This document shows positions 24,352 to 32,164 of a DNA stretch of 32,164 nt, piece after piece. The stretch is from Solirubrobacterales bacterium (GTDB lineage: Bacteria; Actinomycetota; Thermoleophilia; Solirubrobacterales; Solirubrobacteraceae). The notes beneath the pieces were generated by a model. The model ran no database searches. It was given only the letters and a program-made list of their open reading frames with translations, and was not told where the DNA came from. The first letter of the stretch is position 1; each line of letters begins with the position of its first letter. The position numbers and the translations under genes are program-made. The stretch covers positions 1-32,164 of the forward strand of contig JAOPZJ010000157.1 of assembly GCA_025964155.1 (NCBI GenBank), in the 5' to 3' direction.

Positions 24352-24984
24352 ATGCGCACTCCCGTCCTCGATGCTGCCCGGGCCCCCGAACCGCTCACCG
24401 GACACCCCGTCGACCTCGTCGTCGCCGGGGGCTGGCGCCTGCCCGTCCGCGTGCACGGCGCGCATGCCTCGGGCAGCGTGACCATCGAGTCCCTGACAGG
24501 TGCGGTGGTGATGCCGGGCGGCGTGGCCGCCTGCCAGGCGGCGCTGGAGTGGCGTAGCGCGCGCGGCCTGGTCCGGCGCGCCGGCGAGCTCCGCGTCACC
24601 CGCGACCGCATGATGCTGACCGGCGCCGACGAGGCGGTGATCATGCAGCGGCGCAACTTCGCGCGCGTGCGCTGCGCGGTCCGGGTCGCCGTCGCCGGCG
24701 TGGACGGCGTGGACGAGCTCATCACGCGCACCGTGGATCTCAGCATCGGCGGGATGCTCGTGGAGCACGCGGCGCTGCTGCCGCTGCAGGCGCGCGTGCG
24801 CTTCAACATCCTGCTGCCCGACCACGGTGAGCTGCCGGGGGAGGGGCAGGTCGTCCGCGCGACCCCGTTCGGGCATCGCGCGATCGAGTTCGACGAGCTG
24901 CCGCGCGGCGACGAGCAGCGCCTGGCGCGCTACGTCATGGCCCAAGAGCGCGAGGGGCGCTCGACAGCGGCGTACGTCGCGTGA
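24352..24984 (+). CDS. PilZ-domain cyclic di-GMP receptor
   Basis: This 210-residue soluble protein has an N-terminal beta domain (about 10-95) similar in layout to YcgR N-domains, then a PilZ domain (about 98-205). Both c-di-GMP-binding motifs are intact: RxxxR at Arg101-Arg105 in QRRNFARVRC, and DxSxxG at Asp129-Gly134 (DLSIGG). It should bind c-di-GMP; the output is unknown. ATG 24352 is preferred to GTG 24340 because of GTGGGA upstream. It begins 57 bases after the giant gene on the same strand, so they may share a transcript. It is convergent with the ABC-F gene, with three bases between stops. Confidence 0.9.
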   Translation: MRTPVLDAARAPEPLTGHPVDLVVAGGWRLPVRVHGAHASGSVTIESLTGAVVMPGGVAACQAALEWRSARGLVRRAGELRVTRDRMMLTGADEAVIMQRRNFARVRCAVRVAVAGVDGVDELITRTVDLSIGGMLVEHAALLPLQARVRFNILLPDHGELPGEGQVVRATPFGHRAIEFDELPRGDEQRLARYVMAQEREGRSTAAYVA

Positions 24985-24987
24985 GAT

Positions 24988-26595
24988 CTACGAGGCGGTC
25001 CGGCCCACGCGCTCCAGCGCCTCCAGCGCGGACCGGACGTCTGGCAGCGCGCTGACGCGGCCGGTGTGGTCCAGCAGCAGGAAGCGGTCGAGCCGGCGCA
25101 GGAACGCGCGGTCGTGGGAGACGGCGACGACGGTCCCGGTGAAGCCGTCGAGCGCATGCTCGAGCGCTTCGCACGACTCGACGTCCAGGTTGTCGGTCGG
25201 CTCGTCCAGCAGCAGCAGGTTGTGGCCCTCGAGCTCGAGGCACAGGATCTCCAAGCGGGCGCGCTGGCCGCCGGAGAGCGTCTCGACCTTGCGATTGGAT
25301 GCGTGCTGCAGGTCGTACCGGGCAAGTCCGCGCATCGCCGTCTCGTACGCGCCGGTGCGCTCCTCCACGATGTCCGACAGCGTGCGCCCGGCGAAGTCGT
25401 CCCGGCGATTGAGCTGGGTGAAGAGCCCGGGGGAGACGCGGTTGCCCAACACCACCCGCCCGGCGGCCGGTGTCGTCGACCCGCTGAGCAGGGCCATGAC
25501 GTGCGTCTTGCCAGAGCCGTTGGGGCCGATCAGCCCGACGCGCTCGCCGAAGTGGATCTCATCGCTGAAGGGCCGGACCATCCCGTCGATCTCCACGTCG
25601 TGCAGGGCGACGACCTTGCGCGCGGAGTCGGCGCCCCGCAGCCGCACGCTGATCGTCTTGTCGCTGATCGGCGCCGGCGGCGGGCCCGCGTCCACGTAAC
25701 GCTTCCAACGGGTCTCGAACGCGTTCGCGCGCTTGGCGAGCTCCGGCGAGTAGCGCGCACGCTCCTTGAACACGCGGACCAGCTCGCGCAGGCGCTTCTC
25801 CTCCTCGTGCCACTGGGCCAGCCGGTCGCCGAGCTTCTTCTGGCGGTCGGCCCGGGCCTTGGCGTAGGTCGCGTACGAGCCGTCGTGGACCCACGCGCCG
25901 TTGCCCTCCAGCGTGACGATCGCGTCGGTGCCGGCGGCCAGCAGCTCACGATCGTGGCTGATGAGCAGGATCGTCTTGCGGGTCTTGCGCAGCTGCTCCT
26001 CCAGCCAGCGCTTGGCCGGGATGTCGAGGAAGTTGTCGGGCTCGTCCAGCAGCAGGATCGGGGCGTCGGAACCGAACAGCAGCTCCAGGACGAGGCGCTT
26101 GCGCTCGCCGCCGGACAGCGTCACGGACGGACGGTCGCCCACCTCGGTCAGGCCGCCGCCGGCGATGCGCCGGCAGACGGCGTCCCACTGCCCCTCGAGC
26201 TCGTAGCCGCCCAGGTCGGCCCAGTCACCGATCGCGGTGCCCAATCGCACCCCCGCCGACTCGTCCCCGGCGGCCAGCTCACGTTCACAGGCCAGCAGCG
26301 CCAATCCGGCGGCCCGGACCCGGGGCGGGGCACCCATGAGCAGCAGCTCGCGCACGGTGCCGTCGCCCGTGCCGACGTCCTGACGCATCCACAGCACGCG
26401 GCCGCCGAGCGACGCGTCCCCCTCCTCGGCGTCCAGGTCCCCGGCGAGGATCCGCAGCAGCGTGGACTTGCCCACGCCGTTGACCCCGATCAGCCCGGCG
26501 TGCCGGCCGGCCGGCAGCTTGAAGGAGACGTCGGAGAACAGCGTGTCGCCACCTGGATGGGCGTAGGCGAGGTCGGTGACGTGGAGGTGGGCCAT
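24988..26595 (-). CDS. ABC-F family ATPase (ribosome-associated type)
   Basis: This 535-residue protein has two nucleotide-binding domains in one chain and no membrane part. NBD1 has Walker A GVNGVGKSTLL, signature LSGGERKRL and Walker B LLLDEPDNFLDI. NBD2 has GPNGSGKTHVM, LSGGQRARL and LLLDEPTDNLDV. Between them is a charged helical linker (about 240-300, KARADRQKKLGDRLAQWHEEEKRLREL), the P-site tRNA interaction motif region of ABC-F proteins. Members act on the ribosome in translation or give antibiotic protection; this one cannot be assigned to a named subgroup. ATG 26595 is chosen because the product starts directly at the first strand of NBD1; the longer frame upstream is the shadow of the next gene. 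Confidence 0.92.
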   Translation of the reverse strand: MAHLHVTDLAYAHPGGDTLFSDVSFKLPAGRHAGLIGVNGVGKSTLLRILAGDLDAEEGDASLGGRVLWMRQDVGTGDGTVRELLLMGAPPRVRAAGLALLACERELAAGDESAGVRLGTAIGDWADLGGYELEGQWDAVCRRIAGGGLTEVGDRPSVTLSGGERKRLVLELLFGSDAPILLLDEPDNFLDIPAKRWLEEQLRKTRKTILLISHDRELLAAGTDAIVTLEGNGAWVHDGSYATYAKARADRQKKLGDRLAQWHEEEKRLRELVRVFKERARYSPELAKRANAFETRWKRYVDAGPPPAPISDKTISVRLRGADSARKVVALHDVEIDGMVRPFSDEIHFGERVGLIGPNGSGKTHVMALLSGSTTPAAGRVVLGNRVSPGLFTQLNRRDDFAGRTLSDIVEERTGAYETAMRGLARYDLQHASNRKVETLSGGQRARLEILCLELEGHNLLLLDEPTDNLDVESCEALEHALDGFTGTVVAVSHDRAFLRRLDRFLLLDHTGRVSALPDVRSALEALERVGRTAS

Positions 26596-26672
26596 GGCGA
26601 CGGAGCGGCGGCCGGCGGATGCCGCCGGCTGGCGAGTATGACGGGCCGGGTGAACGCGCACGCGCCGTCGCC

Positions 26673-26703
26673 TTGACATCAAGCGCAGTTGAAGTGGCAC
26701 GCT
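26673..26703 (+). promoter_or_regulatory. MerR/SoxR-type promoter with dyad in the spacer
   Basis: TTGACA (26673-26678) is a consensus -35. A dyad ACATCAA-N6-TTGAAGT (26676-26695, arms matching at 6 of 7) fills the spacer, and CACGCT (26698-26703) stands 19 bases after the -35. An over-long 19-base spacer carrying a dyad is the hallmark of MerR-family activated promoters; the dyad resembles the SoxR box (CCTCAAG-TTAA-CTTGAGG in E. coli). It is 38 bases before the quinone oxidoreductase start. Confidence 0.6.
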
Positions 26704-26740
26704 GTGGGCGTCGGGTCGGACGTCAAGCGAAAGGGGTCCC

Positions 26741-27703
26741 ATGCGCGTGGTGTGGTTGACGGAGTTCGGCGGGCCGCAGGTGCTCGTTCCGGGCGAGGCG
26801 CCGGACCCGGTCCCCGGGCCGGGACAGGCGCTGATCGAGGTCGCGTTCGCCAACATCACGTTCGTCGAGACCCAGTTCCGCGCCAGCGGTGCGGGACCGT
26901 ACAAGGGCGAGCTGCCGATGATCCTGGGCAACGGCGTCGGCGGCGTGGTCACGTCGATCGGCCCCGGCGTCGGTGGGGAACTCGTCGGCCGGCGGGTGAT
27001 CAGCAGCACCGGTGGCTCGGGCGGCTACGCCGAGCGCGCTGTGGTGGAGGCCGGCGGGCTCGTCGAGGTCCCCGAGGTTCTGGCGCTCGACAGCGCCGTG
27101 GCGCTGCTGGCCGACGGGCGCACGGCGACGATGCTCGTCCGCGCGGCCGGCCTGCGCTCCGCTGAGCTCGTTCTCGTCGAGGCGGCGGCCGGTGGCGTGG
27201 GAACGCTGCTCGTGCAGCTCGCGCGGGCGGCCGGCGCCAGGGTGGTCGCGGCGGCCGGTGGCCCGCGGAAGGTGCAGCTGGCGCGCGACCTGGGTGCGGA
27301 CGTCGTCGTCGACTACCGCCGGCCGGGGTGGACGGAGCAGGTGCGCGACGCCGTCGGTGGCGTCGACGTCGTGTTCGACGGCGTCGGCGGCACCATCGGT
27401 CGATCCGCGTTCCAGCTCCTGGCGAGTGGCGGTCGGATGCTCAGCTACGGGCTGGCGAGCGGTGAATGGGCGGGCGTTTGCGAGGAGGCGGCCGCCGACC
27501 GTGGGGTGACGCTCGTGCAGGCGTCACGTCCGACGCCGGTGCAGACGCGGGCACTTGTGGAGCGTGCGCTGGCCGAGGCGGTGGCCGGCCGCTTGCGCCC
27601 GGTGATCGGCCAGCGGTTCCCGCTGGACCGAGCGGCCGACGCGCACGCCGCGATGCAGTCGCGTGCCACGGTAGGCAAGACGCTGCTGGAGGTTGGGCGA
27701 TGA
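26741..27703 (+). CDS. zinc-independent quinone oxidoreductase (MDR family, QOR-like)
   Basis: This 320-residue NADPH:quinone-reductase-like MDR enzyme has an N-terminal GroES-like domain (MRVVWLTEFGGPQVL) without zinc ligands, and a nucleotide-binding domain with AAAGGVGTLLVQLARAAGARV (about 149-169) and the VVVDYRR adenosine-contacting segment. Members reduce quinones or activated double bonds one hydride at a time. AAGGGG lies four bases before the ATG. The MerR/SoxR-like promoter just upstream suggests induction by redox-active compounds. It is divergent from the ABC-F gene, with 145 bases between starts. Confidence 0.9.
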   Translation: MRVVWLTEFGGPQVLVPGEAPDPVPGPGQALIEVAFANITFVETQFRASGAGPYKGELPMILGNGVGGVVTSIGPGVGGELVGRRVISSTGGSGGYAERAVVEAGGLVEVPEVLALDSAVALLADGRTATMLVRAAGLRSAELVLVEAAAGGVGTLLVQLARAAGARVVAAAGGPRKVQLARDLGADVVVDYRRPGWTEQVRDAVGGVDVVFDGVGGTIGRSAFQLLASGGRMLSYGLASGEWAGVCEEAAADRGVTLVQASRPTPVQTRALVERALAEAVAGRLRPVIGQRFPLDRAADAHAAMQSRATVGKTLLEVGR

Positions 27704-27745
27704 CGTTGACTTCCGGAGCAACCGGGTACACGGGAGGATGTGCCT

Positions 27746-31391
<3,646 letters not shown>

Positions 31392-31393
31392 GC

Positions 31394-32164
31394 CTAGCCT
31401 TCCACCAGCTGCGCGTCCGTCTGGTCAGCCGGTGTGCCGGCTTCGTCGGGCAGCCTGAACTCCTCGGGGACATCGACGCCGTAGAGCTTCGCGGCGTTGA
31501 GCCCAAGGATCTTCTTCTTGGCGGCCGTCGTCCACCGCGGGTAGTCGGAGTACGTCTCGTCGGGATAGTCCCAGTCGACGAGGCCCTCCACCTGCCACCT
31601 GGGCTCCCAGATGGCGTAGTCGCTGCCGAACAGCATCTTGTCCTCGCCCACCCAGAACAGCAGCTCGCCCATGACCTTCGCGAAGAAGCGCGGTCGCGCA
31701 TGCATGAGGCCGCCGACGACGACCGACAGGCCGGCGTAGACGTTGGGCTCTTGCGTGGCCATGAAGCAGAAGTCCTCGATCCGCGGCAGCCCGACGTGCT
31801 CGACGATGAAGTTGAGGTCGGGGTAGCTCGTCGCCGCGATGTCGACGTCCTTCACGTCGAACGCGTCCTTGTCCAGCGGCCAGATCGTCGGGCCCTTGTG
31901 GACGTGGATGTTCTTGATGCCGAGCTCGAGGCACTTCTCGAAGAACGGCTGCGCCTCGGGGTCGGCGAGCGTCCAGCCCCGCGACCCGTCCCGCCATTCG
32001 GCGGTGTAGAGCTTCACGCCCTTCAGGTCGTACTTCGCCGCGTCGGCTTCGAGCTGGCGCAGGCCGGCCTCGCCGTCACGCGGATCGAAGCGCCCGTTGA
32101 GGATCAGGCGGTCCTTGAAGCGCGCCTGCATCTCGGCGTTCTGCTCGATCGAGTTGAAGCCGTT
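31394..32164 (-). CDS. amidohydrolase-2 (PF04909-type) metal-dependent hydrolase, 5' end outside window
   Basis: The last 256 residues of a TIM-barrel metallohydrolase are in the window; the frame runs open through 32164, so the start lies outside. Visible marks are KGVKLYTAEW, IKNIHVHKGPTIWP, FIVEHVGLPRIED with a ligand His, and the C-terminal Asp in KMLFGSDYAIWEPRW, the ACMSD-like pattern. Such amidohydrolases regularly sit between the hydroxylase genes and the chaperonin in actinobacterial propane monooxygenase clusters, but their role is not settled. An internal ATG at 32131 is not the real start because the protein pattern continues upstream (NGFNSIEQNAE). Confidence 0.9.
   Translation of the reverse strand, partial: NGFNSIEQNAEMQARFKDRLILNGRFDPRDGEAGLRQLEADAAKYDLKGVKLYTAEWRDGSRGWTLADPEAQPFFEKCLELGIKNIHVHKGPTIWPLDKDAFDVKDVDIAATSYPDLNFIVEHVGLPRIEDFCFMATQEPNVYAGLSVVVGGLMHARPRFFAKVMGELLFWVGEDKMLFGSDYAIWEPRWQVEGLVDWDYPDETYSDYPRWTTAAKKKILGLNAAKLYGVDVPEEFRLPDEAGTPADQTDAQLVEG

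Overview
The window looks like chromosome from a high-GC, GC3-rich actinobacterium. A member of Thermoleophilia (Solirubrobacterales, e.g. a Conexibacter/Solirubrobacter-like organism) would fit the mix of genes: SipW-type secretion genes, RTX-like repeats, a c-di-AMP riboswitch before an NlpC/P60 gene and a propane-monooxygenase-type accessory operon. This placement is inference; no rRNA or marker gene is present. I saw no tRNA, rRNA, IS element, CRISPR array or phage gene.

Layout. (1) 1-4.8 kb: two paralogous FAD-dependent pyridine-nucleotide oxidoreductases flank a divergent NarL-type response regulator and a GAF-GAF histidine kinase that resembles the DosS/DevS haem sensors. (2) 5-7.5 kb: a small two-helix membrane protein, a small hypothetical gene, and a 14-TM DHA2 drug exporter preceded by a tandem dyad operator and a leader hairpin. 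(3) 7.6-12 kb: a leftward run of SDR, J-domain protein and zinc alcohol dehydrogenase, divergent from a long-chain acyl-CoA synthetase, with a palindromic operator at the SDR promoter. (4) 12.1-16.4 kb: a SipW/TasA-type secretion and surface-fibre operon. It has two TasA/CalY-like fibre proteins, a strong hairpin, a small secreted TasA-like protein, a SipW-type signal peptidase with a Ser-His dyad, a secreted Ig-like protein, and a secreted protein ending in RTX-like calcium-binding repeats. (5) 16.4-25 kb: an NlpC/P60 wall hydrolase under a ydaO-type c-di-AMP riboswitch, a 2236-residue secreted protein built from about eight repeats of ~164 residues, and a PilZ (c-di-GMP receptor) protein. 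(6) 25-28 kb: an ABC-F ATPase, a zinc-free quinone oxidoreductase behind a MerR/SoxR-like promoter, and a DUF2283-like small protein. (7) 28-32.2 kb, leftward: amidohydrolase (cut by the window end), DUF59/MIP18-like protein, zinc alcohol dehydrogenase and a divergent GroEL. This is the accessory tail found downstream of propane/phenol-type binuclear iron monooxygenases (prm/mim); the hydroxylase genes should lie just beyond position 32164.

The best candidate for an undescribed system is the 12.1-25 kb block: SipW-processed fibre proteins, a c-di-AMP-controlled wall hydrolase, a giant regularly repeated secreted protein and a c-di-GMP receptor, side by side. I read it as a cell-surface/matrix module tied to two nucleotide second messengers. 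That link is inference from gene order.
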